A DNA stretch of 7,059 nt from Fidelibacterota bacterium (GTDB lineage: Bacteria > Bipolaricaulota > Bipolaricaulia > UBA7950 > UBA9294), in the NCBI GenBank assembly GCA_024278395.1, contig JAJRTG010000158.1, positions 1 through 7,059 of the forward strand, written 5' to 3'. A program made the translations under genes and the position numbers. Below, piece by piece: positions 1 to 6,149 of the stretch (the first letter of the stretch is position 1; every line of letters starts with the position of its first letter). Below the pieces are notes generated by a model. The model searched no databases. It was not told the origin of the DNA and saw only the letters and a list, made by a program, of their open reading frames with translations.

Positions 1-1478
1 CCGACCGCGGCGGCGATGTACTCCGGCCGCTTCCTGATGTCGGCCGGATCGATCCGGATCAGCCCGAGCGGGCAGACCGCGGCACACGGATTGCACGGGA
101 TCTCCTGCTGGCAGTGGAACACCGGGAATACCCCCTCTTCCTGCGCCGGGACCTCCTCGGGATACACCTTCCCGGGCTTCGACTTCAGGATCTCCGCGGT
201 GCGCGCCCACTCGGGTGGGACCGCGCCCTTCTCCACGCCCAACGCGCGGGCGATCTCCATCCCCTTGATCTTCCCGGAGAAGATGGCGGCCGATGCCTCA
301 GCGATCTCCTCCGCGTCCCCGGCGGCGAAGACGGTGAACCCGAACTCCCGCGCCTTGTCGTAGAACTCGTTCACCGGGTCGAGCCCGACCGCGATGAGCA
401 CAGTATCGCAGGCGAACGATTTCTCCGTTCCCGGGATCGGGCGGAACCGCTCGTCGATCTGCGCGATCGTCACCGATTCGACCTGGTCACGCCCGTTGGC
501 CGAGATGATGGTGTGCGAGGTGTAGATCGGGACTCCCATACGCACGAGCTTGTCGCGGTGCACCTTGTATCCCCCGCACTCGGGGAGCGCCTCGACCAGG
601 CCGACGACCTCGATTCCGGCCTGCAGGGCGTGATAGCCCGCGATCAGGCCGACGTTCCCTCCCCCGACGATGAACAACCGGTCCGCCGCCTTGACCAGGT
701 CGCGGTTCACCAGGGTCTGGAACGCGCCCGCCCCGTATACCCCGGGAAGGGTGTTCCCCCGGAAGACGAGCGACCGCTCCCGCGCCCCGGTGGCGACGAG
801 GAGGACCTGCGGGGCGACGAGGACGTAGCGGCTACCGCCCTTCAGGATCCCGACCTTGTGGTCGCTGAACACCCCGAGCGCGGTGGAATTGAGCCACACC
901 TCGACCGAGGCGTGGCTCCTCACCTCTTGTTCGAGCTTGGTCGCGATGTCGATCCCGCGCGTGCCGGCGTAGACGGCGTCGTACGACCCGAAGAACTTGT
1001 GGGTCTGGAGAACCAATTTTCCGCCGAGGCGGTGCTTGTCGTCGACGATGAGGACCTTCACTCCGCGCTTTCCCAGCTCGATCGCCGCCGACAGCCCGGC
1101 CGGCCCGCCGCCGAGGATGAGGACCGGGACCGCGATTGTCTCTATCTCGCGCAGCGGTGGGATCCCCTCCACCTCCGGAAGTACGGGGAGCCCGTCGAGC
1201 GGGGCTACGTGCATTCCCGGTTTCACCCCGGTCGTGCACGATTTAACCGGGATCCCGTCGGCGATCACCATGCACTGGGCGCACTGCCCGTTGGCGCAGA
1301 ACAGCCCCTGCGGGGATCCGTCGCGGGGATGGTGACCGAAGATGCGGATCCCGTTTGCGAACAGCGCCGCGGCGATCGTCTCTCCGGGGTAGGCGGTGAG
1401 CGATTTTCCGGCGAACGTGAAACGGAACGGCTCACCGCGCGAGACATACAGGATCGGATGAGCCTCGATTCTCGTCAT
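1..1478 (-). CDS. [2Fe-2S]/FAD/NAD oxidoreductase, amino-acid dehydrogenase alpha-subunit type, 5' part
   Basis: The first 492 residues are present and the frame is still open at position 1. The N-terminal domain (about 1-95) is ferredoxin-like, as in sarcosine oxidase alpha, with CANGQCAQC giving Cys61, Cys66 and Cys69 plus Cys81 as probable [2Fe-2S] ligands. A two-dinucleotide-binding flavoprotein follows: VLILGGGPAGLSAA (119-132), the ATG motif (229-231), a second nucleotide fold VGGGNVG (271-277) and the closing FAD motif FAAGD (384-388). A further cysteine cluster, Cys456-Cys462-Cys465-Cys469-Pro, suggests an iron-sulfur domain continuing past the edge. The architecture matches alpha subunits of D-hydroxyproline, opine, sarcosine or dye-linked proline dehydrogenases with the small ferredoxin subunit fused on. 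The catalytic beta subunit would be expected next, outside the window. The ATG at 1478 is supported by an AAAGGAGA site nine bases upstream that overlaps the preceding stop. The likely role is oxidising the D-imino acid made by the upstream epimerase; this is inference. Confidence 0.88.
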   Translation of the reverse strand, partial: MTRIEAHPILYVSRGEPFRFTFAGKSLTAYPGETIAAALFANGIRIFGHHPRDGSPQGLFCANGQCAQCMVIADGIPVKSCTTGVKPGMHVAPLDGLPVLPEVEGIPPLREIETIAVPVLILGGGPAGLSAAIELGKRGVKVLIVDDKHRLGGKLVLQTHKFFGSYDAVYAGTRGIDIATKLEQEVRSHASVEVWLNSTALGVFSDHKVGILKGGSRYVLVAPQVLLVATGARERSLVFRGNTLPGVYGAGAFQTLVNRDLVKAADRLFIVGGGNVGLIAGYHALQAGIEVVGLVEALPECGGYKVHRDKLVRMGVPIYTSHTIISANGRDQVESVTIAQIDERFRPIPGTEKSFACDTVLIAVGLDPVNEFYDKAREFGFTVFAAGDAEEIAEASAAIFSGKIKGMEIARALGVEKGAVPPEWARTAEILKSKPGKVYPEEVPAQEEGVFPVFHCQQEIPCNPCAAVCPLGLIRIDPADIRKRPEYIAAAV

Positions 1479-1487
1479 CCCTTTTTC

Positions 1488-1495
1488 TCTCCTTT
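1488..1495 (-). promoter_or_regulatory. Ribosome binding site for the flavoprotein gene
   Basis: AAAGGAGA lies nine bases before the ATG at 1478 and overlaps the last base of the racemase-family stop codon (TGAAAGGAGA). It confirms the start of the flavoprotein. Confidence 0.75.
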
Positions 1496-2466
1496 CAGGA
1501 TGTCGTCAATCGGAAGCCAGCGGGGAACGGATCGTCATTTGCCAGCACCAGAGTCCCGAACCCGGTGATGTGGGCCGACCCACGCACCTCGGGGACGATC
1601 CCCGGCCTGTTCCCCACCCGGGCCTCGCTTACGATCCTCCCGACAAATTCGGTGTCGATTATACTGCGGTGATGGTATTCCTCTCCTATTTTCAGTTCAC
1701 CCTTCGCGTGAAGGAGGGCCATCTTGGCGCAGGTGCCGGTCCCGCAGGGGGAGCGGTCGACCTGGCCGTGGGCGAACACGACCGCGTTGCGCGCCGGCGG
1801 CCCTTCGGTGTAGAACTCGACCAGCTCCACCGCCAGCTTTTCCCCTGTTCCCGGGTGGGTGAATGAATGGGCGGCGTTTATCCGGGCCCTGATCTCCAGG
1901 CCGCGCGCCACCAACTGCGGGAGGTTCTCCTGGGATAGTGCCAGCCCCACATCACCTGCATCGACGAGGGCGAACAGGTTCCCCCCGTAGGAGATCGCGA
2001 CCGGGACCCCGTCGATCTCCACCGTCCGCAGATAGAAGGACTCGACGTTGCGGAACGCGACCGCCCGCACCTCGCCGCGGCTCCGCTCGATCCGGCAGCG
2101 GACGAGGCCGGCCGGCGTGTCCACCGTCACCTCGTCACCCGTGATCCCGCCGAGCGCGGCGAGCGCGGTCACCGCACCGATCGTCCCGTGGCCGCACATG
2201 GTGAGGTATCCCCCGAGGTCGAGGAAGATGAGGCCGATATCCGCCCGCGGATCGGCAGGGGGGAGGACGAGCGCCCCGAACATATCGGAGTGTCCGCGCG
2301 GCTCGCGCAGCAGGAACCCCCGCAGGGCGTCGGCGTTATCCGCCAACCAACGCCGCCGCTCCTCCATGGTTGCCCCGCGGGGGAGCGGGAACCCGGCGGT
2401 GACGACGCGCGTCGGCTCACCGGCGGTGTGCGTGTCCACCACCTGCACTATGCGGCGGAAGTTCAT
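1495..2466 (-). CDS. Proline racemase-superfamily enzyme (proline racemase or 4-hydroxyproline 2-epimerase)
   Basis: This 323-residue cytoplasmic enzyme belongs to the proline racemase superfamily. The two catalytic thiols are visible: Cys91 in MCGHGTIG and Cys241 in DRSPCGTGTCAK. Trans-3-hydroxy-L-proline dehydratases replace the second Cys with Thr, so this protein should be a cofactor-independent racemase or epimerase. The MCGHGTIG form (not MCGHNS) leans toward 4-hydroxyproline 2-epimerase rather than true proline racemase; this rests on known family motifs and is not proof. Other hallmarks are DTHTAGEPTRVV (11-22) and RGHSDMFGA (57-65). Residue 246 is Cys where most relatives have Ser. 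The ATG at 2466 overlaps the DUF917 stop (ATGA). The only nearby AAGGG abuts the ATG and a better GGAGG is 13 bases away, so translation is probably coupled to the upstream gene. The same frame stays open upstream to 3003, but that stretch lies over the DUF917 gene and lacks family similarity. Confidence 0.9.
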   Translation of the reverse strand: MNFRRIVQVVDTHTAGEPTRVVTAGFPLPRGATMEERRRWLADNADALRGFLLREPRGHSDMFGALVLPPADPRADIGLIFLDLGGYLTMCGHGTIGAVTALAALGGITGDEVTVDTPAGLVRCRIERSRGEVRAVAFRNVESFYLRTVEIDGVPVAISYGGNLFALVDAGDVGLALSQENLPQLVARGLEIRARINAAHSFTHPGTGEKLAVELVEFYTEGPPARNAVVFAHGQVDRSPCGTGTCAKMALLHAKGELKIGEEYHHRSIIDTEFVGRIVSEARVGNRPGIVPEVRGSAHITGFGTLVLANDDPFPAGFRLTTS

Positions 2467-3599
2467 CCCTTGATCAGCTCCTCCACCGGAGTGTAGTCGT
2501 AGTCGTATCCGAAATAACGCGGGCCGAAGGTGGCGATCCCCTTCTCCGTCCGCATGCGGGAATGGGCCGGGATGAGGACGACCGTCCCGCGGTAGCCGTA
2601 GCGGACGATGTCGGTGCGGATCGGCTCCCCGGTCGCCGGGTCGAGGATGCAGATCAGGTCGGGCGGCATGCACCGCACCTTCCCATCCACCTGCAGCGTC
2701 AGCCACTCGTTCTGGAAGTCGATCGTCGCTGTGCTCCCCTTGAACGCGTCGATCCCCTGCATGGTGATCCGCCCGAGGGAGAACCCCTTCGTCTTCTCCG
2801 CCCCGAACTCGCGGTCGATGTCCACGATCTTCCCCTGGAAGGCGCGGAATCCGCCGGTCACGGAGATTACCTCGGAGACCGGATCGAGGTGCTTGCGTCG
2901 TGCGAGGAACACCCTTCTCCCCAGCTCCCACGCCAGGGAGATTGAGCGCAGGATCGCGGTATCCTTCAGCTGGCGGCCGGTCATCGGATATCCGGCGATC
3001 CACGAGATCCCACCGTAGGCCATCGCCGCCCCGCGGATGATCCGCTCGGTGAGGACGGCGTCCTTGGCGTCGGAGATCGTCACGTGACCGTCTTCATCCG
3101 CCGCCGCCGTCGGCGCCGGGGACACGCCGTGAATGTAGAACGAGGTCATCTGTAGCTCGGGGAATGCGCGCCCCATCCCGTCGGCGTCGATCACCGGTAC
3201 CCCGACCGCCCCGGCGACCGCCATCGGGACCGGTGTGTTCACCCCGCCCGCTTCCGGCGGTACAACCGCCTGGATCGGACGGCCCATGTAGCGGCGCAGT
3301 GAGTCATAGCACCAGAACAGCTCCTGCCCGTTCGGCGGCTTTTCCGTCAACACGAGGGCCGCCCCCAAGCAGCCGGCGATCGTGGCGAGAGCGTCATCCG
3401 GCATCGCCTCCGGGTCGATCATCAGGATCTCGTTTCCCTGTTCGACCACGTTGTACGCCCACAGAAGACCGATCTCCGGATCGCCCCCGCCCCCGGTCGC
3501 CAGGATCGATGCCCCGAGGGTGATCTCGGACAGGGCCTGCCGATCGATCACCCGGAACTCATCGACCCCCCATTGGGCAAGGATCTCTCTTGCACCCAT
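2463..3599 (-). CDS. DUF917 / S-methyl-thiohydantoin desulfurase-family protein, copy 2
   Basis: This 378-residue paralogue of copy 1 is about 65% identical by hand alignment along the full length. It keeps the same hallmarks: ILATGGGGDP (32-41), EAGGVNTP (116-123), DADGMGRAFPELQM (138-151), MTGRQ (206-210), GKIVDIDREFG (256-266), and RYGYRGT with IPAHSRM (333-349). The start is an ATG at 3599 with an AAGGAG site at 3611-3606, six bases away, following the M24 stop by 16 bases. The stop overlaps the next gene's start as ATGA. Differences from copy 1 cluster at 91-100 and 157-190 and in the shorter loop near 246, and Cys117 of copy 1 is Ala here. These are candidate substrate-specifying or subunit-contact regions. 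The two copies could form a heteromeric complex with HyuA, or act on two different ring substrates. The sequence does not decide this. Confidence 0.88.
   Translation of the reverse strand: MGAREILAQWGVDEFRVIDRQALSEITLGASILATGGGGDPEIGLLWAYNVVEQGNEILMIDPEAMPDDALATIAGCLGAALVLTEKPPNGQELFWCYDSLRRYMGRPIQAVVPPEAGGVNTPVPMAVAGAVGVPVIDADGMGRAFPELQMTSFYIHGVSPAPTAAADEDGHVTISDAKDAVLTERIIRGAAMAYGGISWIAGYPMTGRQLKDTAILRSISLAWELGRRVFLARRKHLDPVSEVISVTGGFRAFQGKIVDIDREFGAEKTKGFSLGRITMQGIDAFKGSTATIDFQNEWLTLQVDGKVRCMPPDLICILDPATGEPIRTDIVRYGYRGTVVLIPAHSRMRTEKGIATFGPRYFGYDYDYTPVEELIKG
2571..2645 (-). repeat. Near-identical patch shared by the DUF917 paralogues (copy 2 side)
   Basis: This 75-base stretch matches 5100-5174 at 69 of 75 positions by hand count, in direct orientation. 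It encodes the GEPIRTD-x-x-RYGYRGT segment in the C-terminal part. The identity is well above the roughly 65% seen over the whole proteins, which may reflect strong constraint on this motif or local gene conversion. Confidence 0.6.
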
Positions 3600-3605
3600 A
3601 ATCGT

Positions 3606-3611
3606 CTCCTT
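3606..3611 (-). promoter_or_regulatory. Ribosome binding site for DUF917 copy 2
   Basis: AAGGAG lies six bases before the ATG at 3599, in the 16-base gap after the M24 stop. It fixes the start, which also gives the MGAREIL N-terminus shared with copy 1. Confidence 0.75.
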
Positions 3612-3615
3612 CTCG

Positions 3616-4722
3616 TCATACCAGCTCCCGCGGCGTCGCGGTCAGCACCTCGTGCCCGGTCGGGGTGACGAGGACCATGTCCTCCACCCGCGCCGCTCCC
3701 ACCCCGGGGAGGTAGATCCCCGGCTCGACCGTGACCACCATCCCCGGCTCGAGGACCATCTCCACGTCCCGGTCCAGGATCGGCGGTTCATGGGTGGAGA
3801 GGCCGACCCCGTGGCCGGTCAGGTGGGGAAAATATTCCCCCAACCCTTCGGCCGCGATCATCTCCCGGGCGACAGCATCCACGTCACAGGCGCGTATTCC
3901 TGGTTTGATCGCGGCGATCGCCGCCTGCTGCGCCGCGTAGGCGATGCGGAATATCCGTCGTTTCTCCGCATCGACCTCGCCCACGGCGAACGTGCGCGTC
4001 AGATCCGAGCAGTAACCGTCGTACACCGCGCCCATGTCGAGGAGGGCGAGTTCCCCGGGCTGAAGCAGTTTGCGGGAGGATATCCGCTGCGGGAGCCACC
4101 CGTTCTCCCCGGACATCAGGAACGGCTCGAACGACACGCCCTCCACCCCTTCACGCAGCATGCGACACTCGGCCAGGGCGGAGAGTTCGGCCTCGGAGGC
4201 GCCGGGGCGGAGATGGTCGATCACCTCTCCCATCGCGCGGTCGGCGATCTCCGCCGCGCGACGGATGAGCTCGATCTCCTCCGGGGATTTCACCGCCCGC
4301 AGCCGCGTGGTCAGCGGCCTGACGTCGACCAGCTCGCATCCGGGTCCGACAAGCTCGCGGATATAGTCAGCCTGGGCCAGGGTGATGACATCCCGCTCCA
4401 TTCCAACCTTTCGCACCTTGTCATTGAACAGTGGAGCGAGGGCGGAGAGGTAATTTGGGGTGTCCTCGGGGAACGGGACTATCCGTTCGATCCAGCAATC
4501 GCGCTTCGCCCGCTCCAAGTCAAGTTGGGCCACCAAGTAGACGGGATCCCGGTCCCGCGGAATAGCCAGTATCGAACTTATCACCCGGTTCAGCCGAAAT
4601 CCGGTGAAATACCGCACGTTCGCCCGGTCGAACAACAGGATGAGGTCGAGCCCGGCCCGCTCCATTCCCTCCTGTAGCGCCGCCAACCGGCGCGGAAAAG
4701 CGATGGAATCAGAACAGTCCAC
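3616..4722 (-). CDS. M24 family metallopeptidase (Xaa-Pro peptidase / creatinase fold)
   Basis: This 368-residue protein has the two-domain layout of prolidase, aminopeptidase P and creatinase: an N-terminal creatinase-like domain (about 8-140, including the RANVRYFTGF segment) and a C-terminal pita-bread domain (about 146-368). All five expected metal ligands are present: Asp229 and Asp240 (LDMG...SDLTRTF), His304 (LTGHGVG), Glu333 (VEPGIY) and Glu347 (RVEDM). A further conserved His is at 311 (STHEPP). This favours a metal-dependent peptidase, since creatinase itself does not use metals. The likely role is cytoplasmic cleavage of X-Pro or X-hydroxyproline dipeptides, which fits the racemase-family gene two genes downstream. 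The specificity is inference. The start is a GTG at 4722 with an AGGAG site four bases upstream; it overlaps the small upstream gene by 14 bases. No signal peptide is seen. The length is normal for the 350-370-residue members. Confidence 0.9.
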   Translation of the reverse strand: MDCSDSIAFPRRLAALQEGMERAGLDLILLFDRANVRYFTGFRLNRVISSILAIPRDRDPVYLVAQLDLERAKRDCWIERIVPFPEDTPNYLSALAPLFNDKVRKVGMERDVITLAQADYIRELVGPGCELVDVRPLTTRLRAVKSPEEIELIRRAAEIADRAMGEVIDHLRPGASEAELSALAECRMLREGVEGVSFEPFLMSGENGWLPQRISSRKLLQPGELALLDMGAVYDGYCSDLTRTFAVGEVDAEKRRIFRIAYAAQQAAIAAIKPGIRACDVDAVAREMIAAEGLGEYFPHLTGHGVGLSTHEPPILDRDVEMVLEPGMVVTVEPGIYLPGVGAARVEDMVLVTPTGHEVLTATPRELV

Positions 4723-4984
4723 GGATCTCCTCTTCCCGTTCCGGGTTCAGCATGTATACCTTCTTCGGAACGCGCGATTCGATGCTGGAATCGGCCTGGC
4801 TTGCCAGCTCGAGCACCACCATCTTCTCGGTGAGCGCTGCCAACAGCTCCTCCAGCTCTTGTGCCGGGATCCCCGATTTCTCCGCCAGCGCCTGGTGCTC
4901 GATGTACGGTTCATCGGCGATCGCCTTAAGGATATCGCGGTAAGGTGGGTCCGCGCTCAGCAGTGCGTTCAGATTCTCGTCCAT
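4709..4984 (-). CDS. Small winged-helix-like protein, 91 aa, function unknown
   Basis: I do not recognise a named family. The layout fits a small winged helix: a helix at about 15-24 (YRDILKAIAD), a second at 28-37 (IEHQALAEKSG region), a Gly-Ile-Pro turn, a recognition-like helix at 40-54 (AQELEELLAALTEK), then a hydrophobic strand VVLEL (56-60), a polar loop (61-72) and a second strand KKVYML (74-79) leading to an acidic C-terminal helix. The protein is acidic and has no cysteine pair, signal peptide or membrane segment. The ATG at 4984 is chosen because a near-perfect AGGAGGTGA site lies five bases upstream; the GTG at 4990 falls inside that site and is unlikely to be used. The gap from the upstream DUF917 stop is only 10 bases, and the gene's last 14 bases overlap the M24 start. 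It could be an operon-linked regulator that senses the substrate, or a small protein partner of the enzymes. Reality of the gene is well supported; function is not. Confidence 0.8.
   Translation of the reverse strand: MDENLNALLSADPPYRDILKAIADEPYIEHQALAEKSGIPAQELEELLAALTEKMVVLELASQADSSIESRVPKKVYMLNPEREEEIRGLF
4727..4731 (-). promoter_or_regulatory. Ribosome binding site for the M24 gene
   Basis: AGGAG lies four bases before the GTG at 4722, inside the last codons of the 91-aa gene. It supports the GTG start, although the spacing is slightly short. Confidence 0.6.
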
Positions 4985-4989
4985 TCTCA

Positions 4990-4995
4990 CCTCCT
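4990..4995 (-). promoter_or_regulatory. Strong ribosome binding site for the 91-aa gene
   Basis: The minus strand reads AGGAGG followed by TGAGA and then ATG at 4984, giving five-base spacing. It overlaps the stop codon of the upstream DUF917 gene (4997-4995). Its position excludes the GTG at 4990 as the start and gives the 91-residue reading. Confidence 0.8.
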
Positions 4996-6149
4996 CACCC
5001 GTTCAGTTCCTCGACCGGGACGTAATCCAGGTCGTAGCCGAAGTGCCGCGGGCCGAACATCTCGATCCCCTTTTCGGTGCGCATCCGCTCGTGCGCCGGG
5101 ATGAGGACGATCGTCCCGCGGTAGCCGTAGCGCATGATGTCGGTGCGGATCGGCTCGCCGGTCTCCGCGTCGAGCACGGCGATGAGATCCGGCGGTAGAC
5201 AGCGGACCTCCCCGTCGATCCGCAGGTTCAGCCACTCGTTCTGGAAGTCGAGCTGTGCGGTGTGCCCGCGGTGATCGTCGATCCCCTCCATCGTCACCCG
5301 TCCCAGGGTGAAACCCTTGGTCGCCTCGGAGCCGAACTCGCGGTTGATGTCCACGATCTTCCCCTTGAACACGCGGAACCCCTCCACCCCGCGCTCGCGG
5401 CGCAGGCTGTTGAGGAGCTCCTCGATCGGATCAAGGTGCCCGCGTCGGGCGTTCATCACCGCCTTCCCCACCGCCCAGGCGATGCTCTGGGAGTAGAGGA
5501 TCGACGCGTCCTTGACCTGGCGGCCGGTCATCGGGTAGGTCGCCACCCACGAGATCCCGCCGTAGGCCATCGCCGCCCGGCGGGCCAGGTTCTCGGCGAG
5601 GACGTCATCGTCTCCGGTGTCGATCACGGTGACGTTCTCCCGATCGTCGACCGACACCGTGGGGGAGGCGTGCACCCCGTGCGTAACCCACGAGGTCATC
5701 TGCAGTTCGGGGAACGCGCGGTTCATCCCGTCGACGTCGATCACCGGCACCCCAAGCTCAGCCGCCGCTGCGTAGGCGACCGGCGAGTTGACCCCGCCGC
5801 ACTCGATCGGGATCGTCGCCTCGATCGGTCGTCCGAGGTAGCGCTCCAGTCGGCGCATGGCGAGGTTGAGCACCCCGCCGCTCGGCGGCTTCTCGGTGAG
5901 GACGAGGGCCGCTCCCAGACAGGCCGGACTCGCCACCTGCACCTCATCCGGGACGTATTTCGGATCGACCATGATGATCTCCTTGCCCTCGTCGAGCACC
6001 TTGTACGTCCACAGAAGCCCGATCTCCGGGTCGCCGCCCCCGCCGGTGGCGAGGATCGAGGCGCCGAGGGTGATCTCCTCGATCGCGGCCCGGTCGATCA
6101 CCCGGTAATCCATCACTCCCCAGGACTCGAGTATCTCGCGCGCGCCCAT
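4995..6149 (-). CDS. DUF917 / S-methyl-thiohydantoin desulfurase-family protein, copy 1
   Basis: This 384-residue protein belongs to the DUF917 family, which Pfam now names after S-methyl thiohydantoin desulfurase (S-Me-THD). Members commonly sit beside hyuA genes. Family hallmarks are ILATGGGGDP (about 32-41), ECGGVNSP (116-123), DVDGMNRAFPELQM (138-151), an MTGRQ motif (207-211), and a C-terminal RYGYRGT plus IPAHERM block (340-356). It has no signal peptide or membrane segment, so it is cytoplasmic. I chose the ATG at 6149 because the resulting N-terminus, MGAREIL, matches the start of copy 2; a GTG one codon upstream (6152) is the alternative. The start overlaps the hyuA stop by one base (TGATG), with a modest AGGTG site at 6159-6155, which suggests translational coupling. 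Compared with copy 2 it has one extra residue near 181 and about five extra near 246-254. The exact reaction is unknown; processing a hydantoin-like ring together with HyuA is inferred. Confidence 0.88.
   Translation of the reverse strand: MGAREILESWGVMDYRVIDRAAIEEITLGASILATGGGGDPEIGLLWTYKVLDEGKEIIMVDPKYVPDEVQVASPACLGAALVLTEKPPSGGVLNLAMRRLERYLGRPIEATIPIECGGVNSPVAYAAAAELGVPVIDVDGMNRAFPELQMTSWVTHGVHASPTVSVDDRENVTVIDTGDDDVLAENLARRAAMAYGGISWVATYPMTGRQVKDASILYSQSIAWAVGKAVMNARRGHLDPIEELLNSLRRERGVEGFRVFKGKIVDINREFGSEATKGFTLGRVTMEGIDDHRGHTAQLDFQNEWLNLRIDGEVRCLPPDLIAVLDAETGEPIRTDIMRYGYRGTIVLIPAHERMRTEKGIEMFGPRHFGYDLDYVPVEELNG
5100..5174 (-). repeat. Near-identical patch shared by the DUF917 paralogues (copy 1 side)
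   Basis: This is the counterpart of 2571-2645, lying at the equivalent position in copy 1. It could also support recombination that deletes the segment between the two copies, including the small gene and the M24 gene. Confidence 0.6.

Noticed and set aside
832..1239. Minus-strand 135-codon frame inside the flavoprotein gene
   Set aside because: It is in another frame of the same strand as the flavoprotein and consists mainly of Arg, Gly and Pro, with no motif.
114..1568. Long plus-strand open frame of 484 codons
   Set aside because: It lies antisense to the flavoprotein gene, whose frame carries clear [2Fe-2S], FAD and NAD motifs. The plus frame is rich in Arg, Asp, Pro and Gly with no motif, typical of an antisense shadow in GC-rich DNA.
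2467..3003. In-frame upstream extension of the racemase-family gene (179 codons)
   Set aside because: It lies inside DUF917 copy 2 in another frame and has no family similarity. The true N-terminus is marked by MNFRRIVQVVDTHT, as in homologues, and by the ATGA junction.
3382..4677. Plus-strand open frame of 431 codons
   Set aside because: It is antisense to the M24 gene and part of DUF917 copy 2. It shows no recognisable domain and has shadow-like composition.
4988..4990. GTG at 4990 as the start of the small gene
   Set aside because: It overlaps the AGGAGGTGA ribosome binding site; the ATG at 4984 has proper spacing.
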